Notes: generated by a model from the letters alone, not told the origin. A DNA stretch of 44,638 nucleotides from an uncultured Chromatiaceae bacterium (GCA_945787785.1 CALZIO010000020.1:1-44638); one strand, 5' to 3'; numbered from the stretch's first letter, positions 25,046 through 38,709 are shown. Numbers and translations are program-made.

Positions 25046-27718
25046 CTAGGCATGCAGCGGATTGGGTTTGTCTGCATCAATTCCGTATTTGGCAATCGCC
25101 TCGCTCACTTTGTCGCGACCGATCTGACCTTCGTCAGCCAGAGCCTTCAATGCAGCGACGGCCACATTAACTGCATTTACTTCGAAGTGTTTGCGTAACT
25201 GGGCACGGGTATCGGAACGACCGAAACCATCGGTACCCAATACCACGTAACGGCCCGGCACCCATTCACGGATCTGATCGGCATAGTTACGGATGTAGTC
25301 AGTAGCAGCGATGAACGGCCCTTTGCGATCAGCCAGTGTTTGCGCCACGTAAGGCTCTCTGGCCTCAGCTTGCGGATGCAGTCGATTCCAGCGTTCACAG
25401 TCCTGCGCCTCGCGGGTCAGTTCGTTAAGGCTGGTAGCACTCCAGATGTCGGCATCCACACCCCAGTCATCCTTCAGTAGATCAGCAGCAGCAATCACTT
25501 CACGTAGGATAGTGCCGGAGCCGATAAGCTGAACCTTGAGCTTGCTCTTACCTCCCTGCTTGAGTTCATACAATCCCTTGATGATGCCCTGCTCGACACC
25601 TTCCGGCATGGCAGGCTGGGTGTAGTTTTCGTTCATGGTAGTGACGTAATAGAAAATATTCTCCTGCTCGGCATACATGCGGCGCAAACCATCGTGCACG
25701 ATCACCGCCAGCTCATAACCAAAAGTGGGATCATAGCTGACACAGTTGGGAATGGTATTGGCCATAACCAGACCGTGACCATCCTGATGCTGCAGGCCTT
25801 CACCGGCCAGAGTAGTTCGTCCCGCTGTAGCGCCGATCAGAAAACCGCGCGCCTGCATATCTCCCGCCGCCCAGGCCAGATCACCAATACGCTGAAATCC
25901 GAACATGGAATAGTAAATATAAAACGGTACAGTGTTGACGCCATGCGAGCTATAGGAAGTGGCCGCGGCAATCCAGGATGACATGGAACCGGCTTCGTTA
26001 ATGCCTTCCTCCAGGATTTGGCCAGTCTTGTCCTCCTTATAGAACATGATCTCGTCCTTGTCCTGTGGCGTATAGAGCTGACCCACCGAGGAATAGATAC
26101 CCAGCTGACGGAACATGCCTTCCATACCAAAGGTACGCGCCTCATCAGGCACTATTGGCACTACGTTTTTGCCCATCTTCTTGTCACGGCAGAGGATGGT
26201 CAACAAGCGCACATAGGCCATGGTGGTGGACATCTCTTTATCGCCACTGCCTTTTAACAACACATCGAAGGCCGACAATTTAGGCACTTCAAGCGGCGCT
26301 GCTGTGTGATGACGGGTCGGCAGATAACCACCCAACTCCTTCCGCACTGCATGTATATACTGCATTTCGGGGCTGTCTTCTGCCGGCTTATAATATTTAC
26401 AAGCCGCCGCGTCTTCATCACTCAACGGGATATTGAAACGATTGCGGACGTAGATCATCTCCTCGTCACCCAGTTTCTTTTGTGAGTGAGTGCGCATCTG
26501 CCCTTCACCGGCCGCGCCCATGCCATACCCTTTTACAGTCTGAGCCAGGATAACGGTGGGCTCACCGCTCTCAACAGCTGCTTTGTAGGAAGCATAAACC
26601 TTGTGCGGATCATGTCCACCGCGGTTCAGACGCCAGATATCCTCATCGGACATCTTCGACACCATCGCCTTCAGCTCAGGATACTTTCCGAAAAAGTGCT
26701 CACGCACATAGGCGCCGTCTTTTGATTTGTAATTCTGATAATCGCCGTCGACACACTCCATCATGCGCTGTTGCAACAGACCGTTTTTGTCCTTAGCCAA
26801 CAACGGATCCCAGTAAGAGCCCCACAGTACTTTGATCACATTCCAGCCGGCGCCACGGAAGCTGGCTTCCAGCTCCTGTACGATCTTGCCGTTACCGCGC
26901 ACCGGACCGTCCAGGCGCTGCAGGTTACAGTTGACCACCCAGATCAGATTATCGAGTTTCTCACGTGCGGCCAATGAGATAGCACCGAGCGATTCTGGCT
27001 CATCAGTCTCGCCGTCGCCAAGGAAAGCCCAGACCTTACGATTCTTGGTATCGGCCAGGCCGCGATCCCGCAGGTACTTCATAAAGCGGGCCTGGTAAAT
27101 TGACATAATCGGGCCCAACCCCATGGAAACCGTCGGAAACTGCCAGAAGTCAGGCATCAGCCAGGGGTGCGGGTACGAAGACAGACCCTTGCCATCCACT
27201 TCCTGACGGAAGTTGTCCAATTGTTCTTCGGTCAAACGGCTTTCAAGAAAGGCACGGGCATAGGTGCCGGGTGAGGCATGGCCCTGGGAGTAGATCAGAT
27301 CGCCGCCATGTTCGTGCGATGGCGCACGCCAAAAGTGATTGAAACCCACATCGTAAAGCACTGCCGCTGAGGCGAAAGTAGCGATATGGCCGCCCAGTTC
27401 GGAGGCCTTGCGGTTGGCCTTGACCACCATGGCGACAGCGTTCCAACGGATGAAGGAACGAATCCGGGCTTCAATCGTTTGGTCACCCGGAATGGGGGCC
27501 TCAAGATGAGGTGGAATCGTATTCACATAGGCCGTGTTGGCGGAATAAGGCAGGTTTGCACCCGAACGGCGCGCCTTGTCGATCATCTGCTCAAGCAGGA
27601 AGTGGGCACGCTCAACACCTTCGTTTTCAATGACCGCTTCAAGGGCCTCGATCCATTCCTTGGTTTCGACTGCGTCGATATCCGGTAACTGTTCAGAAAT
27701 ATGGGATTGCTGAGACAT
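25046..27718 (-). CDS. aceE: Pyruvate dehydrogenase E1, homodimeric type
   Basis: An 890-residue thiamin-diphosphate enzyme that decarboxylates pyruvate and reductively acetylates E2. The ThDP-binding motif GDGETDEPES (from G234) ... NCNLQRLDG (N263-G271) is intact, along with the GHASPGTYARAFLE active-site region and the C-terminal TDGFGRSDTRAQLR typical of AceE. The length is normal for the family. It is first gene of the operon; the 250-bp gap upstream (27719-27968) carries a strong -10 box embedded in an inverted repeat and no gene. Confidence 0.98.
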   Translation of the reverse strand: MSQQSHISEQLPDIDAVETKEWIEALEAVIENEGVERAHFLLEQMIDKARRSGANLPYSANTAYVNTIPPHLEAPIPGDQTIEARIRSFIRWNAVAMVVKANRKASELGGHIATFASAAVLYDVGFNHFWRAPSHEHGGDLIYSQGHASPGTYARAFLESRLTEEQLDNFRQEVDGKGLSSYPHPWLMPDFWQFPTVSMGLGPIMSIYQARFMKYLRDRGLADTKNRKVWAFLGDGETDEPESLGAISLAAREKLDNLIWVVNCNLQRLDGPVRGNGKIVQELEASFRGAGWNVIKVLWGSYWDPLLAKDKNGLLQQRMMECVDGDYQNYKSKDGAYVREHFFGKYPELKAMVSKMSDEDIWRLNRGGHDPHKVYASYKAAVESGEPTVILAQTVKGYGMGAAGEGQMRTHSQKKLGDEEMIYVRNRFNIPLSDEDAAACKYYKPAEDSPEMQYIHAVRKELGGYLPTRHHTAAPLEVPKLSAFDVLLKGSGDKEMSTTMAYVRLLTILCRDKKMGKNVVPIVPDEARTFGMEGMFRQLGIYSSVGQLYTPQDKDEIMFYKEDKTGQILEEGINEAGSMSSWIAAATSYSSHGVNTVPFYIYYSMFGFQRIGDLAWAAGDMQARGFLIGATAGRTTLAGEGLQHQDGHGLVMANTIPNCVSYDPTFGYELAVIVHDGLRRMYAEQENIFYYVTTMNENYTQPAMPEGVEQGIIKGLYELKQGGKSKLKVQLIGSGTILREVIAAADLLKDDWGVDADIWSATSLNELTREAQDCERWNRLHPQAEAREPYVAQTLADRKGPFIAATDYIRNYADQIREWVPGRYVVLGTDGFGRSDTRAQLRKHFEVNAVNVAVAALKALADEGQIGRDKVSEAIAKYGIDADKPNPLHA

Positions 27719-27843
27719 ATAGCTCCGACCTCTAAATTAAATAAATTCTTATTGCCGTATCACAAGGCGCGTGACAATGGGCGATGTTTTTGACGGCCCG
27801 GCCGCTTAGCCCCGTGATTTAATGACTTCCTCCAAAACAGGAA

Positions 27844-27897
27844 CTTGTTTTCTTGTTTTTTCAGTCAGTTAGAACAAGGCGGCAATTATACCTTGTT
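27844..27897 (-). promoter_or_regulatory. aceE promoter with AACAAG/CTTGTT half-site cluster
   Basis: On the minus strand a perfect TATAAT lies at 27890-27885, about 167 bp before the aceE start, with only a weak -35. It sits inside an inverted repeat, AACAAGG (27873-27879) and CCTTGTT (27891-27897). Two more CTTGTT copies occur at 27844 and 27852, in the predicted transcript start or leader. The arrangement looks like a repressor site over the promoter, but it is not the PdhR consensus (AATTGGT-N3-ACCAATT). Confidence 0.5.
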
Positions 27898-27968
27898 TTT
27901 GAAAAACGGGAAATTAAGCCCCTGTTTCAGTATCAGGCGCCCATATCGCTGCGGCAGAAAACACAGAG

Positions 27969-31154
<3,186 letters not shown>

Positions 31155-31155
<1 letters not shown>

Positions 31156-32069
31156 TATTCCCCCGCCTTCTTGACCGCATGACCACCAAAGGCATTGCGC
31201 ATCATGGATAGTAGCTTGAAGTCATACCCCTCTTCATCCTGACTGGTAAAACGCATACTCATGGCCAGACTCAGCACCGGTGCGGCAGTACCCTGATCAA
31301 TTGATTCAATCACAGTCCAACGTCCTTCACCGGAATCGGGTACGAATGGAGCAATATCTTTCAATTGCTGGTCTTGTTGCAGGGCATCAGCGGTAAGATC
31401 CAGCAGCCAGCTGCGCACCACTGAACTATGACGCCAAAGCTCGGAGATCTGGGCCAGATCAAGATTAAACTCGGCTTTGCCTTTCATCAGGGCAAAGCCT
31501 TCAGCCATGGCCTGCATCATGCCGTATTCAATGCCATTATGGATCATCTTGGTAAAGTGGCCTGAACCAACGGGGCCAACATGGGCCCAACCACGGTCAG
31601 CCGCGGGGGCCAGTATTTTTAAGGCTGGCTCGACCAGGGCCACGGCGTCTTTCTCGCCTCCGACCATCAGGCAGTAGCCATTATCCAAACCCCAGATACC
31701 GCCGGAGGTGCCAGAATCCACATAACCGATCGATTGCTGCGCCAACATAGCGCCGCGGCGTTGGCTGTCATGGTAGTTTGAGTTACCCCCATCGACGATC
31801 ACATCACCCTGATCAAGGATTGCGCTCAACTCTTCAATAGCCTGCTCAGTCGGACCTCCACTGGGCAACATCAACCACACTACGCGTGGCGCGGTCAGCT
31901 TCTCAACCGCTTCGCGCAGTGAGCCTGCCGGAATCATCCCTTCTTCCTGAGCCAGGCTGTTGACGATTTCCGATGATCGGTTGTAGCCGACAACTTCTAT
32001 TCCACCTCGACAAAGACGCCGCGCCATGTTGCCGCCCATCTTGCCTAAACCGATCAATGCCATACGCAT
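31155..32069 (-). CDS. gnd: 6-phosphogluconate dehydrogenase, decarboxylating, short form
   Basis: At 304 residues this is the short (GndA/YqeC-like) form, not the ~470-residue enzyme of enteric bacteria; short forms are commonly NAD+-preferring. It has the Rossmann motif [15 protein letters not shown], the [13 protein letters not shown] substrate segment, and the catalytic [18 protein letters not shown]. It catalyses oxidative decarboxylation of 6-phosphogluconate to ribulose 5-phosphate. An AAGGAG ribosome site lies close upstream of the ATG. It leads the gnd-zwf-pgi run, with 167 bp between it and regA that hold its probable promoter but no clear -35/-10 pair. Confidence 0.96.
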
Positions 32070-32236
32070 GTTAAATCTCCTTCTGTGTCTAAACGATAAA
32101 CCAACGCTGATTCATCAGTATTGGTCAAAATTAAAAAAAGCGTCGCTCCAAATATCAGCTGTTAGTCGTCAGTTAACGTCAAAATTTAAAGCTCCATTTA
32201 AAAACATAGTTAATAACACTATATAAGTACACACTA

Positions 32237-32779
32237 TTATTGTTTCACCGGCCTTTTTTGCAACTTACGCTGCAAGGTACGGCGATGCATACCAAGTCGC
32301 CGCGCTGCTTCGGAAATATTTCCGTCAACTTCCGCCAGCACTTTCTGAATATGCTCCCATTGCAGCCGCCGCACCGACATGGGTGATTCGCGCACTGGCA
32401 CCTCAGAGTCGCCACTATCTTTATGCAAGGCAGTGACGATTTCATCGGCATCCGCCGGTTTTGCCAGGTAATGAATGGCACCAAGCTTGATTGCCTCTAC
32501 GGCAGTGGCGATACTGGCATATCCTGTTAACACGACGGCACGCATCTCTTCATCCTGGCTACAGAGGTGCTCTACCAGGGATAATCCTGAACCTCCTGGC
32601 ATGTTCAGATCAACGACAGCATAGTCCGGCCACCAGCGCTCACTCAATGCCATCCCGGCCTCAACATCGTGCACAACTTCTACCTCAAAATCGCGCTTAG
32701 CGAGTGCGCGAGCCAGCACCCCCGAAAAAACCTCATCATCATCTGCCAACAACAACCGTGGCTTAATTTCGTCACTCAT
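32237..32779 (-). CDS. regA: RegA/PrrA/ActR-family redox response regulator
   Basis: A 180-residue regulator made of a receiver domain (acidic LLLADDDE, phosphoacceptor D57 in YAVVDLNMPGGSG, conserved LTGYASIATAVEAIKLGA and YLAKPAD) and a short Fis-type helix-turn-helix (about 135-176, NISEAARRLGMHRRTLQRKL). This compact plan and the HTH sequence are those of RegA/PrrA/ActR/RoxR, global regulators of redox-responsive genes such as carbon fixation, respiration and nitrogen metabolism. Its start overlaps the 3' end of the kinase gene by 8 bases. Its neighbours are genes for carbon metabolism, which are plausible but unproven targets. Confidence 0.95.
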   Translation of the reverse strand: MSDEIKPRLLLADDDEVFSGVLARALAKRDFEVEVVHDVEAGMALSERWWPDYAVVDLNMPGGSGLSLVEHLCSQDEEMRAVVLTGYASIATAVEAIKLGAIHYLAKPADADEIVTALHKDSGDSEVPVRESPMSVRRLQWEHIQKVLAEVDGNISEAARRLGMHRRTLQRKLQKRPVKQ

Positions 32780-34061
32780 TCAACAACAACCTGTCTAATT
32801 CCAATTCCATTGTCACACGGGTACCGCCACCGGGCCGTTCACTCACAGCCACCGTGCCATCCAAACGCTGAATGATGGCGTGCGCCAAAAACAAGCCCAG
32901 CCCCTGGCCTTCTTTTTTGGTACTAAATGGTACCTTGCCGACATGGTCCTTGAACTCCACCGGCACCCCTGCACCACGGTCGGCCACCACCACCTGGAGA
33001 TGCCGGTCACTCCACAGACAAGTCATGTCAACATCATCCGGCGAAGAATCCGCGGCATTATCCAAAAAAGTAATTAGGGCCTGCCGAAGTCCTTTTTCAG
33101 AGATGATATTAGGCGCCGGATCCACCCCGGAAACAGTAAACTCCAAGCGCGATTCAGGCCGCACTTTACGCCAATCATCCACCACAGCCGTCAGAAACTG
33201 ATCAAGTTGAATTCGATATCCACCTTCGGCACGCAACTGACCCGACGATGCCGAAATCATTGAAAGTGTTTCTTTACAGCGATCAACCTGTTGTCTCAGG
33301 ATGAGTAGGCGCTGCTGCAACTCCTCATCCTGAGTATATTCCTGCTCCAGCTCCTTGGTCAGCACCGCCATCGTAGAAAGCGGCGTACCCAACTCATGCG
33401 CAGCACCGGCTGCCAGGGTCCCCAGCGCCACCAGTTGCTCGTCACGCAGAGCCCGCTCTCTGGCCTGAGCCAGATGCCGGTCACGCTCGCGTAACGACTC
33501 GGCCATGCGTAAAACAAAGAAGACAATCATGATGACCGCCAGCAGAAAACCAAACCACATGCCAATCACGTGCCAATCGAAATCCTTGCCGGCATGGGAT
33601 GCCACATGCGGCATGGGCTGGTGGGTAAACATTAGTAGGCCATAGGCAAACACCACCAACACAGCCATCACCGAGACATGCACTCTGGGCAGTACCGCAG
33701 CCGCCACCACCAAGGGCAACAACAATAGAGAAACAAAAGGATTTGTCGCTCCACCGACAAGGTAGAGCAAAATGGTCAGGATAACGACATCAAGGCTTAG
33801 CTGAAATAGAAACTCATTGGCGCCAATGACCTTATTTGTGCGCAAACGCAACCAGGCAAACAAATTGATTAGCGCATGCGCAGCGATAACAATTGTTAAT
33901 AGCAACACCGGAAGATGCATACCCAGACCAAGCACGGCGACGGCGACGGCGATAATTTCCCCCGCAATCGCAACGATGCGGACGAACACCAAGCGCTTGA
34001 GATTAAGCAATGAGGTTGTATCGCGATCTTGAGAGGAATTCTGTTGGGGGAGAAATTTCAT
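32772..34061 (-). CDS. regB: RegB/PrrB/ActS-family redox sensor kinase
   Basis: A 429-residue kinase with six hydrophobic segments in residues 25-190. Between segments it has GGATNPF (103-109), which fits the GGxxNPF quinone-binding motif of RegB. The phosphoacceptor is H222 in AAHELGTPLSTMAVL, the RegB-type H box. C262 in QVDRCKETL matches the position of the redox-active cysteine of RegB. The ATPase domain ends with DRGAGVP, FSTKKEGQGLGLFLAHAI and a normal C terminus. It should sense ubiquinone pool and/or oxygen state and phosphorylate the adjacent RegA. Confidence 0.95.
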   Translation of the reverse strand: MKFLPQQNSSQDRDTTSLLNLKRLVFVRIVAIAGEIIAVAVAVLGLGMHLPVLLLTIVIAAHALINLFAWLRLRTNKVIGANEFLFQLSLDVVILTILLYLVGGATNPFVSLLLLPLVVAAAVLPRVHVSVMAVLVVFAYGLLMFTHQPMPHVASHAGKDFDWHVIGMWFGFLLAVIMIVFFVLRMAESLRERDRHLAQARERALRDEQLVALGTLAAGAAHELGTPLSTMAVLTKELEQEYTQDEELQQRLLILRQQVDRCKETLSMISASSGQLRAEGGYRIQLDQFLTAVVDDWRKVRPESRLEFTVSGVDPAPNIISEKGLRQALITFLDNAADSSPDDVDMTCLWSDRHLQVVVADRGAGVPVEFKDHVGKVPFSTKKEGQGLGLFLAHAIIQRLDGTVAVSERPGGGTRVTMELELDRLLLNE

Positions 34062-34258
34062 CTAAATAAAAATTTAACGTCGCAATATTCAGCCGTATTA
34101 CCGCACCAAGTTCAGACAAGAAGCACCAAAGCCGCGCATCATACATTATTCCATGTTTACACGGACATTAAGCATTCCCAAGCTTAAAAGGCTCATGTTA
34201 TTCTGGTTTTGCAAATCAATAACCATCTCGCAAAACATTGCTTAAAAAGCAGGATCAA

Positions 34259-35725
34259 ATGGCTACCAACAATATACTTTTTGTTACAAGTGAAGCCTAC
34301 CCGCTGATCAAGACAGGTGGTTTAGCAGATGTTGCTGGCGGCTTGCCTACTGCTTTGAAGGAACAGCACCAGGACGTACGAATCATCATGCCGGCCTATC
34401 GGGAAGCCATGCGCAAGGCTGAAAAACTGGGCTTTGCCAGCTTTAATATGGAGGGGCTGCCGGAAACAGCGCGCCTGCTTGAAGGCCGCCTGCCCAACAC
34501 CACTGTCAAAATATACCTTGTTGATTCTCCTGCCCATTTTGACCGTCCAGGCGGGCCATATTCGGACCCGGACAACCATGACTGGGCAGATAATGCCGAA
34601 CGTTTTGCCATATTTGCCCGAACGGCCATTGCCGTAGCCACCAACAAAGCTGGACTTGATTGGCAACCTGATATTGTCCATTGCAATGACTGGCAAAGTG
34701 GTCTGGTACCGGCATTGCTGGCTCAATATCCAAAGCGGCCAGCCACAATTTTCACGATTCATAACCTGGCTTACCAAGGCCATTTTGATTCAAGCCATTT
34801 CAAAAACCTCAACCTTCCCCCCTATCTCCGGGGAATCGATGGGTTGGAATTTCATGGCGGTCTCTCTTTTATCAAGGGCGGGCTTATTTTCGCTGACATG
34901 ATCAACACCGTCAGCCCAACCTATGCTGCTGAAATCCGCACCCACCATTTTGGCCATGGCCTTGACGGCCTGCTCAATCACCGCGCCGATAGACTGGTCG
35001 GCATTCTTAATGGGGTCGACTATAAAGCATGGAACCCTGCGAATGACCCCCTTCTGAAACATCACTTTGATGCCCACAATCTGGAAGGCAAGGAAAACAA
35101 CAAGCGCCAGCTACAGAAAAAATTCAGTTTGCCGCAGCAATCCGAATCGCCATTGCTCGGATTAGTTGGTCGTCTGGTAGAGCAAAAAGGCATTGATCTG
35201 GTGCTGAGCATTGTCCCGCAACTGGTGCAAAATAATGTTCAGCTGGTTGTGTTGGGCTCAGGCCACAAGCGTTTTCAGGCTGAACTTCTGCAAGCAAGCA
35301 AAGATTACCCCGGGCATATTGCGGTTCACGTAGGTTTCGATGAGAGCATGGCACATCAAATTGAGGCAGGGGCAGATATGTTCCTGATGCCTTCTAGGTT
35401 TGAGCCCTGTGGATTGAATCAAATCTACAGCTTGCGTTATGGCACCGTGCCGATTGTGCGCAATACCGGCGGGTTGGCTGACACCGTCATTGATGCCCGT
35501 GAAGAAAACATCGAACAGAAAACCGCCACCGGCTTTAAATTTGAACAAGCCAGCCATGAAGAACTATGGCGGGCTACGGAACGGGCACTCTCAATCTATC
35601 GCGACAAACCAAAAGTCTGGCGTCAGATCATTACTACCGGTATGAAGCAGGATTTCAGCTGGGAACAGAGCGCCAAGCATTACCTCGATTTATATCATCT
35701 CGCCCTGGCGAAAATTCGCCACTGA
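34259..35725 (+). CDS. glgA: Glycogen (starch) synthase, ADP-glucose type
   Basis: A GT5-family glucosyltransferase of about 488 residues that extends alpha-1,4-glucan from ADP-glucose. It has the nucleotide-sugar Lys motif KTGGLADVAGGLP (K18), HNLAYQG, the second domain motif GLVGRLVEQKGIDL and the C-terminal PSRFEPCGLNQIYSLRYG with the two catalytic-face glutamates. The ATG at 34259 is preferred: AGGA lies 7 bases upstream, and the in-frame extension begins only with a TTG at 34238. It is transcribed divergently from regB; the 197-bp region between them holds both promoters. It lies 127 bp upstream of ppc. Confidence 0.97.
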   Translation: MATNNILFVTSEAYPLIKTGGLADVAGGLPTALKEQHQDVRIIMPAYREAMRKAEKLGFASFNMEGLPETARLLEGRLPNTTVKIYLVDSPAHFDRPGGPYSDPDNHDWADNAERFAIFARTAIAVATNKAGLDWQPDIVHCNDWQSGLVPALLAQYPKRPATIFTIHNLAYQGHFDSSHFKNLNLPPYLRGIDGLEFHGGLSFIKGGLIFADMINTVSPTYAAEIRTHHFGHGLDGLLNHRADRLVGILNGVDYKAWNPANDPLLKHHFDAHNLEGKENNKRQLQKKFSLPQQSESPLLGLVGRLVEQKGIDLVLSIVPQLVQNNVQLVVLGSGHKRFQAELLQASKDYPGHIAVHVGFDESMAHQIEAGADMFLMPSRFEPCGLNQIYSLRYGTVPIVRNTGGLADTVIDAREENIEQKTATGFKFEQASHEELWRATERALSIYRDKPKVWRQIITTGMKQDFSWEQSAKHYLDLYHLALAKIRH

Positions 35726-35769
35726 ACCAAGCCTGACGACAAGCTCAAACGCATTAGCGTCACTCGGTG

Positions 35770-35775
35770 TATAAT
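35770..35775 (+). promoter_or_regulatory. Candidate -10 box for ppc
   Basis: TATAAT 77 bp before the ppc start, in the 127-bp gap after glgA, with no good -35. A GC-rich stem, CGGCC-ATGC-GGCCG, follows at about 35795-35810 in the predicted leader. Confidence 0.4.
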
Positions 35776-35852
35776 AAGCGCCTTTTGTCGCTGCGGCCAT
35801 GCGGCCGACAGCCCCACAACAGCAGTAACCAGTTGTTTTAACGAAGAAAATT

Positions 35853-38636
35853 ATGGATAAAAGACTTCGCACACGCGTCAAACTATTCGGCAACTTGCTA
35901 GGCAATATCCTGCGTGATCAGGCCGGTGAGCAAGTCTTCGACGCAGTGGAAACATTGCGTAAGGGCTACCTTAGCCTGCGCAAAGAGGACAGCGCGAGAA
36001 AACGCCAGCAACTCAATCTACTTGTTAACCGGCTGGACCCGCAAAGTCTGACCCAGGTGGTACGCGCCTTCAGCATCTATTTCAGCTTGGTCAACATCGC
36101 CGAAGAGGCCTATCAACATCAATATCGTCGCAGATTGTGCAAATATAGCGATGGTCATGCCTGGCCTGGTTCATTTAATTCCACGCTAAGCGAATTCAAA
36201 CAACAGGGCATCAGCGCCGACGAGTTTCAGACTATCCTCAATCACACCGCTTATTATCCGGTCATTACTGCCCACCCGACCGAAGCAAAGCGCCGCATGG
36301 TGAAAGAGGCGCTAAGACGCATCTTTGTCACCAGTGAACAGTTAGACGATACCCGCCTCAGCAAGCAGGAACGTAGCGAGATCATCGAACAGCTCGAAAG
36401 TGAAATTCAGATATTGTGGAAGACCGATGAAGTTCGCGTCTCCCGGCCACGCGTCGAAGATGAAATTCGAACCGGTATTGGCTACTTCCAGGACTGCCTG
36501 TTCGATGCAATCCCGCAGACCTATCGCAACATGGAAAAAGCCGTCGCCAATATGTACGGTAAAATTCCTAGTGTAAAAGTACCCAGCTTTTTACGCTTCG
36601 GCTCCTGGATCGGTGGCGACCGTGACGGTAATCCGAACGTCACACCAGATACCACCATCTACGCGCTGCGCCTACAATCGCGCTCGGTGCTGCTTGAATA
36701 CTTGAACAGAATAGGCAAACTAACACAAGTTCTGACACAGTCCAGCTCACTCTGCCGTCAAACCGAGGCATTCAACCAGGCATTAAGCAACTATGACCAC
36801 CTAATCGAAACAGCCTTTGAGGATGACATGGATCGTTTTTCCAACGAACCCTATCGCCGCATGCTGTTTATTGTGCGTTACCGCCTGGAACGCAATCTGG
36901 TCTCGGTCAAAAAATCCTTAGGTGAAAACGTCACCGAACCAACAGAGCATGCCTATAACAACGAAGACGAACTACTGCATGACCTGCACTTAATCCAGGA
37001 TTCATTGGTCAGCCATGGGGATGGCAGAATCGCGAATGGCGACCTCAAGGATCTAATCCGTTTAATAGAGACTTGTGGCTTCTTTTTGATGAACCTGGAT
37101 GTGCGCCAAGAGTCGACCCGCCATAGCAGCGCAGTCAGTGAAGTGCTGAACCAGGCGTTTGCCAACGATCAATACGAAAGTATGAATGAAGAACAGCGCT
37201 TGGCTACATTAAGCGAACTGGTCGCCAGTAATCAGCGGCCATCAGTGAATCGTGACGCACTCTCTGATGAGACCCGTGAGACACTGGAAGTGTTTGACGT
37301 CATGATGCAGATGCGTAAAGAGATCAGTACACGTGCCTTCGGCACCTATGTGATTTCCATGACTCATGCGGCCAGCCATGTAATGGAAGTGATGTTTCTG
37401 GCCCACATGGCCGGACTTGTTTCCTGTAGTGGAGATCAGTGGCAATGTGATATTCAGATCTCACCGCTGTTCGAAACCATTGAAGACCTGGCGCATATTG
37501 AAATCGTTATGGAACGCCTGCTGGATGACAACACGTATCGCCGCCTGCTGGCCAGCTCCGGCGATATCCAGGAAGTGATGCTGGGTTATTCCGATTCGTG
37601 CAAAGACGGCGGCATTCTCGCCTCTGGCTGGAGCCTGTACCAGGCGCAACGCAAAATCACTAACATTGCCAGCAAGCATGATATCGAATGCCGCCTGTTT
37701 CACGGACGTGGCGGCACCATTGGCCGCGGCGGCGGCCCAACCCACGATTCCATTCTATCTCAGCCAGCAGGGACCGTGTTTGGACAGATTAAATTCACCG
37801 AACAGGGTGAAGTGCTGTCATCAAAATACAGTAACCGGGAAACTGCCGTCTATGAACTGACCATGGGCAGTACCGGCCTGCTTAAAGCCAGCTGCTGCAT
37901 TGTCAAAACCCCACCAAAAGATCACGATGAATATCTTGAAGTCATCGACCAATTGGTGCAAACCGGTGAAGGCGCTTACCGAGACCTAACCGATAACAAT
38001 CCAGCCCTGCTCGATTACTTCTATGAAGCCACGCCGGTCAACGAGATTGGCATGCTCAACATAGGCTCGCGGCCTTCACACCGCAAGAAGGGAGATCGCT
38101 CCAAGAGTTCAGTGCGCGCCATTGCTTGGGTCTTTGGCTGGGCGCAATCGCGCCATACATTGCCAGCCTGGTATGGCATTGGCACCGCATTGGAACAGTG
38201 GGCAGCGAACGATGAACAGCGCCTCAACACCTTGCAGCAGATGAATCGCCAATGGCCGTTTTTTCACGCCCTGCTCGGCAACACTCAAATGGCCCTGTTT
38301 AAGGCCAATATGCAGATTGCAAAAGAGTATGCTCAGCTTTGTCTCGACGAAGAGACCTGCACCTTGATTTATTCGCAAGTCCGTGAAGAATATCAGCGCA
38401 CTGTCGATACTGTGCTCAAGGTAACGGACAGCGAGCATCTTCTGGATGAAAATCCAGGCCTGGCCTTGTCACTGGCGCGACGCAGCCCATATCTGGATCC
38501 ACTCAACAACATCCAGGTAACCCTGCTGAAGCGTTATCGTGATGAAAGCCTGCCAGAATCTGAGCGCGAGATCTGGCTCAATCCGCTGCTGCGTTCCATT
38601 AATGCGATTGCAGCAGGAATGCGCAATACCGGTTAA
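35853..38636 (+). CDS. ppc: Phosphoenolpyruvate carboxylase
   Basis: A 927-residue enzyme that carboxylates PEP to oxaloacetate and so refills the citric acid cycle. Catalytic motifs are intact: VITAHPTEAKRR with H141, FLRFGSWIGGDRDGNPNVT, FHGRGGTIGRGGGP near 616-629, GSRPSHRKKGDRSKSS, and AIAWVFGWAQSRHTLPAWYG. The C terminus is RNTG, the usual end of the family and needed for activity. It stands with glgA on the plus strand with its own probable promoter. The 73 bp after it, before the small SAP-domain gene, hold only a weak stem. Confidence 0.98.
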   Translation: MDKRLRTRVKLFGNLLGNILRDQAGEQVFDAVETLRKGYLSLRKEDSARKRQQLNLLVNRLDPQSLTQVVRAFSIYFSLVNIAEEAYQHQYRRRLCKYSDGHAWPGSFNSTLSEFKQQGISADEFQTILNHTAYYPVITAHPTEAKRRMVKEALRRIFVTSEQLDDTRLSKQERSEIIEQLESEIQILWKTDEVRVSRPRVEDEIRTGIGYFQDCLFDAIPQTYRNMEKAVANMYGKIPSVKVPSFLRFGSWIGGDRDGNPNVTPDTTIYALRLQSRSVLLEYLNRIGKLTQVLTQSSSLCRQTEAFNQALSNYDHLIETAFEDDMDRFSNEPYRRMLFIVRYRLERNLVSVKKSLGENVTEPTEHAYNNEDELLHDLHLIQDSLVSHGDGRIANGDLKDLIRLIETCGFFLMNLDVRQESTRHSSAVSEVLNQAFANDQYESMNEEQRLATLSELVASNQRPSVNRDALSDETRETLEVFDVMMQMRKEISTRAFGTYVISMTHAASHVMEVMFLAHMAGLVSCSGDQWQCDIQISPLFETIEDLAHIEIVMERLLDDNTYRRLLASSGDIQEVMLGYSDSCKDGGILASGWSLYQAQRKITNIASKHDIECRLFHGRGGTIGRGGGPTHDSILSQPAGTVFGQIKFTEQGEVLSSKYSNRETAVYELTMGSTGLLKASCCIVKTPPKDHDEYLEVIDQLVQTGEGAYRDLTDNNPALLDYFYEATPVNEIGMLNIGSRPSHRKKGDRSKSSVRAIAWVFGWAQSRHTLPAWYGIGTALEQWAANDEQRLNTLQQMNRQWPFFHALLGNTQMALFKANMQIAKEYAQLCLDEETCTLIYSQVREEYQRTVDTVLKVTDSEHLLDENPGLALSLARRSPYLDPLNNIQVTLLKRYRDESLPESEREIWLNPLLRSINAIAAGMRNTG

Positions 38637-38709
38637 TCGCTATTAAAGCGGTTTTATTATTTATTAACTAACTTTCCTAACTTTATATCCTCAGGGGGAA
38701 TAATCAGCG

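Noticed and set aside
38637-38709. Terminator between ppc and the SAP-domain gene
   Set aside because: Only a 4-bp CGCT/AGCG stem is available; too weak to call, and read-through to the strong terminator at 38934 is likelier.
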